Source: an uncultured Actinomyces sp. (GTDB lineage Bacteria; Actinomycetota; Actinomycetes; Actinomycetales; Actinomycetaceae). Taken from it: 16,495 bases of DNA. The notes under the pieces are model-generated. The model saw only the letters and a program-made list of their open reading frames with translations. It had not been told where the DNA came from and ran no database searches. The stretch's first letter is position 1, and each line of letters opens with the position of its first letter. Below are positions 1 to 6,996 of this stretch, one piece after another. Location of the stretch: positions 1-16,495 of the forward strand of contig CALHZX010000074.1 of NCBI GenBank assembly GCA_938040725.1, in the 5' to 3' direction. The position numbers and the translations under genes were made by a program.

Positions 1-68
1 CACCCATAACAACAAATCCCGCATCCCGCGGGCACCATAACAAGGGGCAGCGCCTCATCGCTATCACC

Positions 69-74
69 AGCATA
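69..74 (-). promoter_or_regulatory. Possible leftward -10 element in the left-end intergenic stretch
   Basis: The first 155 bases lie downstream of the second GTPase gene and hold no supportable gene. On the minus strand TATGCT fits the TANNNT -10 pattern, but no good -35 lies 16-19 bp upstream (CTGTCA is only 14 bp away). It might serve a gene beyond the left edge. A 9-base direct repeat, CCATAACAA (4-12 and 35-43, 31 bp apart), lies just downstream. Confidence 0.25.
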
Positions 75-155
75 CCCTCGCAGGCAGCTGACAGAGGCGC
101 GTGGTCGGCGAACTCACTGTCTGCGAATCGTCCGCCCTCTACGACGGGACAATAC

Positions 156-1745
156 TCAGAGGGGCAGGCGAGCGAGGAACGAGGCGATCGTCACCTGTCG
201 ATTGTCCTCGGACCGCAGGGGCGCAACGACGAGTCGATCGACCGCATCGCGACACAGTCCCCGCAGGTCGCGCATCACGATGCGTCGACGGCGCGATGCG
301 GCCCAGCGGGCGAATGCTCGGCTCGCGCACGCGCACAGCACCGTGATCAACAGGCACAGTGCAACCAGGGCCGTCGGAAGCGGAATCGGCCCAAGCGCGG
401 GGACCCGAACATCGATGAGGACAGCCCTGCCCAGGTGCACGAGAACGATCCACGCAACACCCGCGACAACGCCGAGCCACGCGAGCAGCTGCGCACCACC
501 CAGCACACGACACAGCGCCGGGGCTCCGGTCGAGACGCGAATATGCTCCGCAACCTCACGGTGCGCTGCGTCCGGGACCTCTCGCGCCCCACTGAGCGCA
601 CGCTCGACCAGCGCCGCACGCCACCGGGCAGGACGCGCCTGCGCGCGCACCCCAACGGCCCCACGAACGGCGTTAACAAAAGCAGCTTCATCGGAGGCGG
701 ACCGAGTCGGCAACGTCGGAGTCGTCGCCCCCTCGGAGCGCGACTCATCGTCCAGATGCAGGCGGCGTAGCGGGTCCGCACCCGCAGTGGCCAGCCAGCG
801 CAACGGTAGCCAGCCGCCCGCTCGGCGTCCGGCACGCAGCGTCGAGTCAGCCACGGCCTCGGCGATGATGGGGGCACCCGCGAGGTCTGCGGCCGTGCCA
901 GCCAATTCGGCAGCCAGACCGTCGGTCTCGATGCCGCGGACCGTGCCGGTCAGCTCCAAGGACTCACGCAGCAGCCGGGAGGCCTCACGCAGCGCAGCAC
1001 GCGCGTGCGCCGCCTGGCGCGAGACCCGCTCAGCCTCGCGCGTCAGGTGCTTGATGAGCGTACGCATGCCTTCGCCCGTCGTCGCCGACACGGCGAAGAC
1101 CTGGGCGTCAGCCATGCCGCGCTCGCTGAGCAGACGACGCAGGTCATGTTTGATCGCATCTCGCTCGGGCACGGAAATGGTATCGACGTGCGTCAGGACA
1201 ACCGTCACCGATGCATGCGACGAGCGCAGGCGCACCAGCCACTCGTCGTGCAGACGGGCGTCAGCGTACTTCTGCGGATTAACGACAACGACAAGCGCAT
1301 CAACACGCGACGCCAGACGATCAGCAATGTCCGCATGACGAGCATCAACCGAATCAATGTCCGGCAAATCAACGACGACGGTGTCGCCAGGCAGCGCTTG
1401 CGGTGCCTCCACCCGACGACCGATATCCAGCCACCCCAGCAAATCCTGCGGTTCTCGGCCTCGCGGCAGCACAGCGCACGCCTCATTCGTCGTGGGACGT
1501 CGAACACCCGCGGTGACGACCTCTCCCCCACTCAGCACATTGACGAGGGAGGACTTGCCGACACCCGTACCTCCCAGCATGCCGATGACGCACCAGGACG
1601 GGTCAACCTCGCTGCGTTCAGCAGTCACGTCAATGAGATCGCAAATGTGCGCCAGAGTCTGCTGATCGAGATCCGGTGCTGCCAGGGTGCACATCTCGTC
1701 GAGCTGCTGGGCGGCAGACGCCACGGGGTTCGTCGCTCGCCTCAT
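156..1745 (-). CDS. Dynamin-like/GTPase membrane protein, second of pair
   Basis: This 529-residue protein is a clear architectural paralogue of its upstream neighbour. The P-loop is GGTGVGKS (58-65), with RPTT at 83-86, DLPDID at 126-131 and a shared KYADA/RYADA segment. Here a G4-like THVD (185-188) and a G5-like SATTGEG (220-226) are present, so guanine recognition looks more complete than in the partner. A helical, Ala/Arg-rich middle (about 235-415) leads to two hydrophobic segments (about 419-441 and 455-476), likely a transmembrane hairpin, and a basic C-terminal tail. The ATG at 1745 overlaps the previous stop by four bases and has a strong GGGAGGTG ribosome binding site. Function is unknown; membrane remodelling or envelope maintenance is a family-level guess. 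Confidence 0.8.
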   Translation of the reverse strand: MRRATNPVASAAQQLDEMCTLAAPDLDQQTLAHICDLIDVTAERSEVDPSWCVIGMLGGTGVGKSSLVNVLSGGEVVTAGVRRPTTNEACAVLPRGREPQDLLGWLDIGRRVEAPQALPGDTVVVDLPDIDSVDARHADIADRLASRVDALVVVVNPQKYADARLHDEWLVRLRSSHASVTVVLTHVDTISVPERDAIKHDLRRLLSERGMADAQVFAVSATTGEGMRTLIKHLTREAERVSRQAAHARAALREASRLLRESLELTGTVRGIETDGLAAELAGTAADLAGAPIIAEAVADSTLRAGRRAGGWLPLRWLATAGADPLRRLHLDDESRSEGATTPTLPTRSASDEAAFVNAVRGAVGVRAQARPARWRAALVERALSGAREVPDAAHREVAEHIRVSTGAPALCRVLGGAQLLAWLGVVAGVAWIVLVHLGRAVLIDVRVPALGPIPLPTALVALCLLITVLCACASRAFARWAASRRRRIVMRDLRGLCRDAVDRLVVAPLRSEDNRQVTIASFLARLPL

Positions 1746-3394
1746 GCCAGCACCTCCCAGGCGCTCTCCGCTGCCGCCCCCAGCTTGTCGATGAGAACCT
1801 TGTCGGAAACCCGATCGAGGCTCGCGCTCACCGGGGCAAGGACATCCGACAGAGACTCTCCGGCGAGGCGCTCGAGCGCCGCACGGGCCTGCTCCGCCAG
1901 CGAGCGAACCGTGCGTTCGCCGAAATAGGCTTCCAGGATTGTCTGGGACAGGGCGGCCGATGCCCCGGCGATACCGACTTCAACACCGGTGAGACCACCG
2001 GTCATCGTAAACGCGGTCACCATCAGCGACACCGTCACGACGTTGATGCCGCCCGCAAGCATGCGCCCGCTGACGCGCGAGGACTCGGCCTGGCCACGAA
2101 TGATCTGTGTGACTTCGCGTGTCCACTCCTGCGCGACCGTGCGGGCGCGCTGCGCCGCCGCATCGACGTCGAGCAGCTCATCGAACGAAGACGTATCGAC
2201 GACCATACGCGCCCTGCGCAGGGATTCGCCCCACGCCCGGTGGTACTGGTCCGCCAAACGCTGTGCAAGGCCTCCGGTCAGATCGCGCTGTACTTGAACG
2301 TCCGGCGCTGCATGTCCACGAAGAGCACCCATCACGCGCGAGCTCAAACCAGAAAACACACGCGAGACGGTCTTGGACATATCCCACGAGCCCAGCACCT
2401 CGGCGATGCGTGCGCTTACTTCGCCACGCAGTACGTCATCACTCGACGAGGAGGACACTTCCCGCGCATAGGAAGCAACGAGCTGCTCGATATCGCCGGC
2501 CGCTGCCTCGAACTCGCGGTTGCTTTGCCTCGCAGCCTCCAGTGCGCGCGTCGTCTCCTCCAACGACGAGGCAACGGCCCCGGACAGCGATCGACGCACG
2601 ATAGCGGCGCGTTCCTCGGTATCGCGTCCGATTCCCTCCAGGTAGGAGCCGATCGGCGCGATTGCTTCCGCGGGTAGGCGACCGTCGCTGAGCGGCTGCT
2701 CCTCGACCGTATGAATCGCGACCTCACCCAGGCCACGCCGGCGAGCCAACGCGGCCAGATCCTCACGAATTTCCTGCGTCGCCCCAGCGGGAACGCGGTT
2801 GAGCACGATGGCGACACGCAATCCGCGGCTCGCGGCTTCCTCCAGGTGCTTCCACGCCACCGCATCCGCGTAGCGGGCCGCGGTCGTGACAAACACCCAC
2901 AGATCTGCACAGTCGAGCAGCTCCGCAGCCAGGCGACGGTTTCCGTCCTCGACGGAATCGATGTCTGGGGCGTCGACAATGCCCACGGCGGGCCACAGCG
3001 TCTCCTCGACAGCGATTGTGATCGCGTCGAGGCTCTCCCCGCCCGTGCCCACGCTCTTCGCCAGTCGCGGCAGCACTCGGTCCGACATGAACCACTCGCG
3101 CGCCTTGGGCGAGCACACCAACACGGGGCGACGAGTCGTCGGACGAACGGCGCCCGCCCGACTCACGTTTCGGCCAAGCAACGAATTGACGAGCGTCGAC
3201 TTACCCGACCCCGTCGAGCCGCCGACGACCACCAGTACGGGTGCATCCGCGTCCTCGAGGCGCGGCAACACGACGTCCTGCAGGCGTCGCAGCGCGCGCT
3301 CCGCGTCGCCACGACTCCCGTCCGGAATGGCATGGAGCGTTTCCTCGAGGGCTTGTGCCAGCGAGCGAGCTGCTTCAACCGCCGTGAGGGACAC
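1742..3394 (-). CDS. Dynamin-like/GTPase domain membrane-associated protein, first of pair
   Basis: This 550-residue protein is of unassigned function. Its N-terminal GTPase domain has the P-loop GGSTGSGKS (58-66), a switch-I-like RPTT (84-87) and a G3-like DAPDID (141-146). The usual NKxD position reads NRVP (199-202), so the Asp that normally recognises guanine is missing. A helical region with coiled-coil character (about 255-440) precedes a Gly/Ala-rich hydrophobic stretch (about 445-485) that could insert in a membrane, then a C-terminal amphipathic helical segment. This order (GTPase, helical stalk, hydrophobic patch, helices) resembles bacterial dynamin-like proteins. The GTG at 3394 directly follows the hisS stop. 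The stop overlaps the next gene's ATG (ATGA), which encodes a protein with the same GTPase motifs, so the two probably act together. Confidence 0.8.
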   Translation of the reverse strand: MSLTAVEAARSLAQALEETLHAIPDGSRGDAERALRRLQDVVLPRLEDADAPVLVVVGGSTGSGKSTLVNSLLGRNVSRAGAVRPTTRRPVLVCSPKAREWFMSDRVLPRLAKSVGTGGESLDAITIAVEETLWPAVGIVDAPDIDSVEDGNRRLAAELLDCADLWVFVTTAARYADAVAWKHLEEAASRGLRVAIVLNRVPAGATQEIREDLAALARRRGLGEVAIHTVEEQPLSDGRLPAEAIAPIGSYLEGIGRDTEERAAIVRRSLSGAVASSLEETTRALEAARQSNREFEAAAGDIEQLVASYAREVSSSSSDDVLRGEVSARIAEVLGSWDMSKTVSRVFSGLSSRVMGALRGHAAPDVQVQRDLTGGLAQRLADQYHRAWGESLRRARMVVDTSSFDELLDVDAAAQRARTVAQEWTREVTQIIRGQAESSRVSGRMLAGGINVVTVSLMVTAFTMTGGLTGVEVGIAGASAALSQTILEAYFGERTVRSLAEQARAALERLAGESLSDVLAPVSASLDRVSDKVLIDKLGAAAESAWEVLA

Positions 3395-4747
3395 TCAGTC
3401 GGTCACCTTCTCGATAGCGGGGACCGCGTCGGCCTCGGGCAGGACCCACGTGTGCGGGTCGGCGTCCACCTGCTCACCGCTGCGAATGTCCTTCACCGTG
3501 TCAGCGCTGCCCTCCTCGCCCGGGAACCAGACGAAGGGGATGCCGCGCTTATCGGCGAACTTGATCTGCTTGCCAAACTTCGCGGCGCTGGGAGCGACGT
3601 CCGTGGAGATGCCGCGCGAACGCAGGAGCGCCGCGATCTGCTCGGAGCGCTCACGCTGTTCCTCCGCGATGACCGCGACGACGACCGCCGTGGGCACCTT
3701 GCGAGAGGCCGTCACCATCGGCGCCGAGATCATGCGCGACACGAGGCGCGAGACACCGATCGACAGGCCGACGCCCGGGTAGGTGCGCTTGCCGTCCTTC
3801 GCCAGGGAGTCGTAGCGTCCACCCGAGCAGATCGAGCCGAGGTCCTCGTGACCTTCGATCTCCGACTCGTACACGCTGCCCGTGTAGTAGTCGAGGCCGC
3901 GGGCGATCTTGAGGTCCGCGACGACCGCACCCGGCATCCGCTTGTTCGCGGTATCGAGGAGCTCGGTCAGCTCCTTCAGGCCCTCGTCCAGCAGTTCGCC
4001 GCCCACACCCAGCTCGGCCAGACGCGCGCGCACCTCGGAAGAGTCGGACGTGCGGATCTGCGCCATCTGGAGCAGAACGGATGCCTGGTCGCCGTCAATA
4101 CCGGACTGAGCCAGCTCGGCGGCCACACCTTCCGGGCCGATCTTGTCAATCTTGTCGAGGCCACGCAGGCCAGCCTCAACGTCCGTGACCCCGAGGGACT
4201 CACACACGCCCTGAACGACCTTGCGATTGTTCACGAGCACGCGCACGGGCGGGATCGGCAGGTTGTTGAGCGCTTCGGCCATGACGAGGGGCAGGTCTAC
4301 CTCGAAGTGAAACGGCAGCTCGCCATTACCCACGACATCGATATCCGCCTGCGTGAACTCGCGGAAGCGACCATCCTGGGGGCGCTCGCCGCGCCACACC
4401 TTCTGGATCTGATAGCGCTTGAACGGGAAGTCCAGTTCGTTCGCGTTCTCCACCACGTAGCGGGCGAATGGAACGGTCAGATCGAAGTGCAGACCCATGC
4501 CCTTGTCCTTGGGAGCGCGTGCGCCCGCCGCCGCGGCCTTCAGGGCCTGCAGGCGGTCGAGCACGTAGATCTCTTTGGAGGTCTCGCCCTTTGCTTCCAA
4601 CTGCTCGAGGGTCTCGACCGCCCGGGTTTCAATGCCCGCAAACCCATGCAATTCGAACACGCGCCGCAGCTCGTCGAGGACATGCATCTCAATGATGCGG
4701 CCCTCCGGGAGCCATTCGGGGAAACCTGACAGGGACGTGCGAGCCAT
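3395..4747 (-). CDS. hisS: Histidine--tRNA ligase (divergent bifidobacterial-like form)
   Basis: HisRS charges tRNA-His. The 450-residue class II synthetase begins MARTSLSGFPEWLPEG. Class II motif 2 is in KVWRGERPQDGRFREFTQ (116-133). The histidine-binding motifs RGLDYYTG (281-288) and CSGGRYD (305-311) are present, as is motif 3 in GVGLSIGVSRL (323-333), with an anticodon-binding domain from about 350 to the end. The N terminus lacks the APKGTxD-type opening of most bacterial HisRS and has an insertion-rich region (about 50-85). REFTQADID after motif 2 is closer to eukaryotic/archaeal-like forms than to E. coli or mycobacterial HisRS. Bifidobacterial HisRS, as I recall it, shares these features. 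It starts 27 bp after the MBL gene and its TGA directly abuts the GTG of the next gene. Confidence 0.95.
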   Translation of the reverse strand: MARTSLSGFPEWLPEGRIIEMHVLDELRRVFELHGFAGIETRAVETLEQLEAKGETSKEIYVLDRLQALKAAAAGARAPKDKGMGLHFDLTVPFARYVVENANELDFPFKRYQIQKVWRGERPQDGRFREFTQADIDVVGNGELPFHFEVDLPLVMAEALNNLPIPPVRVLVNNRKVVQGVCESLGVTDVEAGLRGLDKIDKIGPEGVAAELAQSGIDGDQASVLLQMAQIRTSDSSEVRARLAELGVGGELLDEGLKELTELLDTANKRMPGAVVADLKIARGLDYYTGSVYESEIEGHEDLGSICSGGRYDSLAKDGKRTYPGVGLSIGVSRLVSRMISAPMVTASRKVPTAVVVAVIAEEQRERSEQIAALLRSRGISTDVAPSAAKFGKQIKFADKRGIPFVWFPGEEGSADTVKDIRSGEQVDADPHTWVLPEADAVPAIEKVTD

Positions 4748-4774
4748 TGAGCGTTCTTTCTATGAGGAAGGTGG

Positions 4775-5494
4775 TTAGCCGATGCGACGAGCGCGAATCA
4801 GATACTGGTTTGAGCGTATCTCATCCGCGAGCGTCGTCGCCGGACCGTGGCCGGGAACGAGGACGGTGCGAGGATCGAGAGCGTTGGAAATCGTGCGCAA
4901 AGAATGCCGCATTTGAGTTTCGTCGCCCCCGGGCAGGTCGGTGCGCCCGACGCTGTCCTTAAACAGCACGTCTGCGCTCATCGCCCACGGAACCGCTTCG
5001 TCGGAAGAGTAAAAGGACTGGTTGTTCACCCGAATGTCGAGCGGACTCTCCCCCAGGAAGACGGCCGACCCCTCGGTATGGCCGGGTGCGGGAACCATGC
5101 GCAGCCACACGCCGGGGCACACCTCGAACGAATCTGAGGGCACCTCACGCAGAGCGGCGGGCTTGACCCACTCCCCCACGAAGTCGGGCAGCGGCATCGG
5201 CAGGAACGAGGCCGGGTCATCCATGCGGTACATGTCGGGTCCCGGCACGTACACGGGAACGGTGCTTCCATCCGCTCCCCAGGTCGATACCGCGGCCGCG
5301 TCCCAGACGTGGTCGGGGTGTCCGTGCGTCAGAAGCACCGCGCCCACGCTGACGCCCTCACGCTCGAGGACCTCGCGGATCAGGTGTTGGATTCCCGCAG
5401 AAGGATCGACGACAAGGGCAGTGCCCGCCCCGGAAGGGACGAGCACAAGCCCATTCGCCGCGTAGAAAGGCGACGGAATGACGTGAAGACGCAT
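4775..5494 (-). CDS. Metallo-beta-lactamase-fold hydrolase, glyoxalase II-like
   Basis: This 239-residue MBL-fold enzyme is of the small YcbL/glyoxalase II-like group. The metal-binding motif THGHPDH supplies His57, His59, Asp61 and His62. Further ligands are His139 (in PGHTEGS), Asp175 (in ADVLFKDSVGRTDLPGGD) and His216 (in VPGHGPATT), so both metal sites look complete. The SVGRTD element is typical of glyoxalase II-like hydrolases; the substrate could be S-lactoylglutathione-like or another thioester and cannot be read from sequence. The ATG at 5494 follows the DUF349 stop by one base with GGAG just upstream. A longer open frame to 5830 lies antisense-like within the DUF349 gene and is rejected. 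An MBL gene directly before hisS also occurs in mycobacteria. Confidence 0.92.
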   Translation of the reverse strand: MRLHVIPSPFYAANGLVLVPSGAGTALVVDPSAGIQHLIREVLEREGVSVGAVLLTHGHPDHVWDAAAVSTWGADGSTVPVYVPGPDMYRMDDPASFLPMPLPDFVGEWVKPAALREVPSDSFEVCPGVWLRMVPAPGHTEGSAVFLGESPLDIRVNNQSFYSSDEAVPWAMSADVLFKDSVGRTDLPGGDETQMRHSLRTISNALDPRTVLVPGHGPATTLADEIRSNQYLIRARRIG

Positions 5495-5495
5495 G

Positions 5496-6830
5496 TCACT
5501 CCATGGAGGAGGAGATCTGCGCGAGCCAGGCGCGCTTGGTCTCGAGAGCCTCGCGCACGTTCCTGGCGGCCTTCTCGTCGCCCTTGGCCTCGGCCTCGGA
5601 CAGAGAACGCTCGAGCTGAGCGATCTGCTCCTCAAGCTGACCGACCATGCCGGCCGCGCGGGCGCGCGTCTCGGGGTTGGTGCGACGCCATTCCTTCTCT
5701 TCGGCCTCGCGGACGGCAGCCTCGACGGCGCGCAGACGCCCCTCAATGCGGTGCAGGTCGGCGGAAGGCACGCGCCCCACCTCTTCCCAGCGGTCCTGGA
5801 TCTGGCGCAGCTGTGCCTTGGCTCGTTCAATGTCGGTCACCGGCAGGATCGCCTCTGCGTCCACGAGGATGGCTTCCTTGGCCACGAGGTTCTCGCGGTA
5901 CTCAGCATCCGTGGCCTCATCCTTGGCGCGACGGGCGTCGAAGAAAACCTGCTGGGCGGCACGGAAGCGCGCCCACAGCGCATCGTCTTCCTTGCGGGAG
6001 GCACGCGGGGCAGCCTTCCAACGGTTCATCAGCTCGCGGTAGGCGCCGGAGGTACGCGACCAATCCTCGGAGGAAGACAGGGCCTCGGCCTCAGCGATCA
6101 GAGCCTCCTTCACGCGCTTTGCTTCCGACTGAGCCTGGTCAAGCTGGGAGAAGAACTGACGGCGGTGACGGTCAAACTGGGTACGCGCAGAGGAGAAGCG
6201 CTTCCAGAGCTCATCCTCCACGGCCTTCTCTAGGCGAGGGCCGCGGCGCTGAAGGGTCTTCCACTCGTCAAGCAGGTCACGCAGCGTCTGGCCCGAATGC
6301 TTCCAGTGCGTCTTCGCGGGATCCTGCGCAACAATCGCCTCGGCACGCTCAACCACCGCGGTGCGTTCGGCAAGAGCCTGAGCCTTGGCGGCCTTACGTT
6401 CCTCGCGGGCCACCTCCTTGCGCTCCTCGGCAGCCTTCTCGACGGCCGCAACGCGCTCGCGCAGCGCCGGAATATCACCGATGACATTGGGAGAGGCGAC
6501 CTGCTCGCGCAGCGTCGCGAGGGTCTGGTCAATGTCGCGCGGGCTCAGGCTCGCCAGCCGATCCTCAAAGAGCTTGATCGTCGCCGCAAGGTCGGCGTAA
6601 CGGCGCTCGTAGAGAGCGTAGGGAGCAGCGGGAATGCCCTCGGGGAAGCCGCCAATGACGCGCTCCTCGTCTCCATCCTTGACATAGACGGTCCCATCCT
6701 CGCCAATGCGGGCGAAGGGATGATCGGGCACCTCAGACGCTGCGATCGTCGTCGAGGAGGCAACGTCCTCAGGAGTCGAGGGAGCAGCTTCGGGAGCAGT
6801 TTCGTTATTCGGAATCGGCGTCGTGGTCAC
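5496..6830 (-). CDS. DUF349 domain-containing coiled-coil protein
   Basis: This gene encodes a 444-residue, highly charged, mostly helical protein of unknown biochemical function. I start it at a GTG at 6830, preceded by AAGGAA about 4 bases away; extension to 6905 would place the start inside the upstream dyad and add unlikely residues. After an acidic, Thr/Pro-rich N terminus (1-35), a short conserved region (HPFARIGEDGTVYVKDG, 37-53) precedes a long coiled coil (about 75-165). Three DUF349-type repeats follow, each with Trp-containing helices: about 175-230 (LLDEWKTL), 252-305 (LMNRWKAAP) and 330-380 (IQDRWEEVG). There is no signal peptide or membrane segment, so it is probably cytoplasmic. 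It overlaps nothing, and the MBL-fold gene starts one base after its stop. Family membership is fairly sure; function is not known. Confidence 0.9.
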   Translation of the reverse strand: MTTTPIPNNETAPEAAPSTPEDVASSTTIAASEVPDHPFARIGEDGTVYVKDGDEERVIGGFPEGIPAAPYALYERRYADLAATIKLFEDRLASLSPRDIDQTLATLREQVASPNVIGDIPALRERVAAVEKAAEERKEVAREERKAAKAQALAERTAVVERAEAIVAQDPAKTHWKHSGQTLRDLLDEWKTLQRRGPRLEKAVEDELWKRFSSARTQFDRHRRQFFSQLDQAQSEAKRVKEALIAEAEALSSSEDWSRTSGAYRELMNRWKAAPRASRKEDDALWARFRAAQQVFFDARRAKDEATDAEYRENLVAKEAILVDAEAILPVTDIERAKAQLRQIQDRWEEVGRVPSADLHRIEGRLRAVEAAVREAEEKEWRRTNPETRARAAGMVGQLEEQIAQLERSLSEAEAKGDEKAARNVREALETKRAWLAQISSSME

Positions 6831-6877
6831 GATATTCCTTCTGAGACGAGGGCTTACGCCCGGCGCGGGTGTGTGCC

Positions 6878-6908
6878 GATGTGACACACACTTCCAGTGT
6901 GTCACATC
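6878..6908. promoter_or_regulatory. Perfect 12-bp inverted repeat upstream of the DUF349 gene (candidate operator)
   Basis: GATGTGACACAC (6878-6889) and GTGTGTCACATC (6897-6908) are exact reverse complements separated by seven bases, giving a 31-bp dyad 48 bp before the DUF349 start codon. A third near-copy of the half-site, GATGTAACAC, lies at 6948-6957 (one mismatch over ten bases). A TTAGAT hexamer on the minus strand (6906-6911) overlaps its upstream edge and could be a -10. The absence of a T-run argues against a terminator. The TGTGA/TCACA ends recall Crp/GlxR sites, but the arm spacing is wrong for that family, so the cognate regulator is unknown. Confidence 0.5.
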
Positions 6909-6935
6909 TAACGAGGAGGGGAAAGTGAATCACCC

Positions 6936-6964
6936 GAAAAGGGGACGGATGTAACACCCTTTTC
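6936..6964 (-). terminator. Possible terminator after rel
   Basis: GAAAAGGG (6936-6943) and CCCTTTTC (6957-6964) form an 8-bp stem with a 13-base loop. It starts about 33 bases past the rel TAG. On the minus strand no T-run follows the stem, though the descending arm itself contains CCCCTTTTC. It plausibly ends the rel transcript, but the loop is large and the stem AT-rich. Confidence 0.3.
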
Positions 6965-6996
6965 CCGCTGATCGGCGCAGACCACCCCCGCCTCGT

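Noticed and set aside
1..58. Leftward open frame starting at the ATG at 58 and running off the left edge
   Set aside because: Only 19 codons are visible, with no ribosome binding site and no recognisable sequence; it cannot be supported.
2711..4729. Long plus-strand open frame of 672 codons antisense to hisS and the first GTPase gene
   Set aside because: It lies opposite strongly recognisable minus-strand genes, has no family motifs and is Arg/His/Ala-rich, as expected of an antisense shadow in GC-rich coding DNA.
5495..5830. N-terminal extension of the MBL hydrolase
   Set aside because: The extension overlaps the DUF349 coding sequence and is Arg/Pro/Ser-rich; the family starts at MRLHVIPSPF, with a ribosome binding site just before 5494.
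6878..6908. Dyad interpreted as a Crp/GlxR site
   Set aside because: The ends read TGTGA and TCACA, but the spacing between them is far larger than the 6 bp required by that family.
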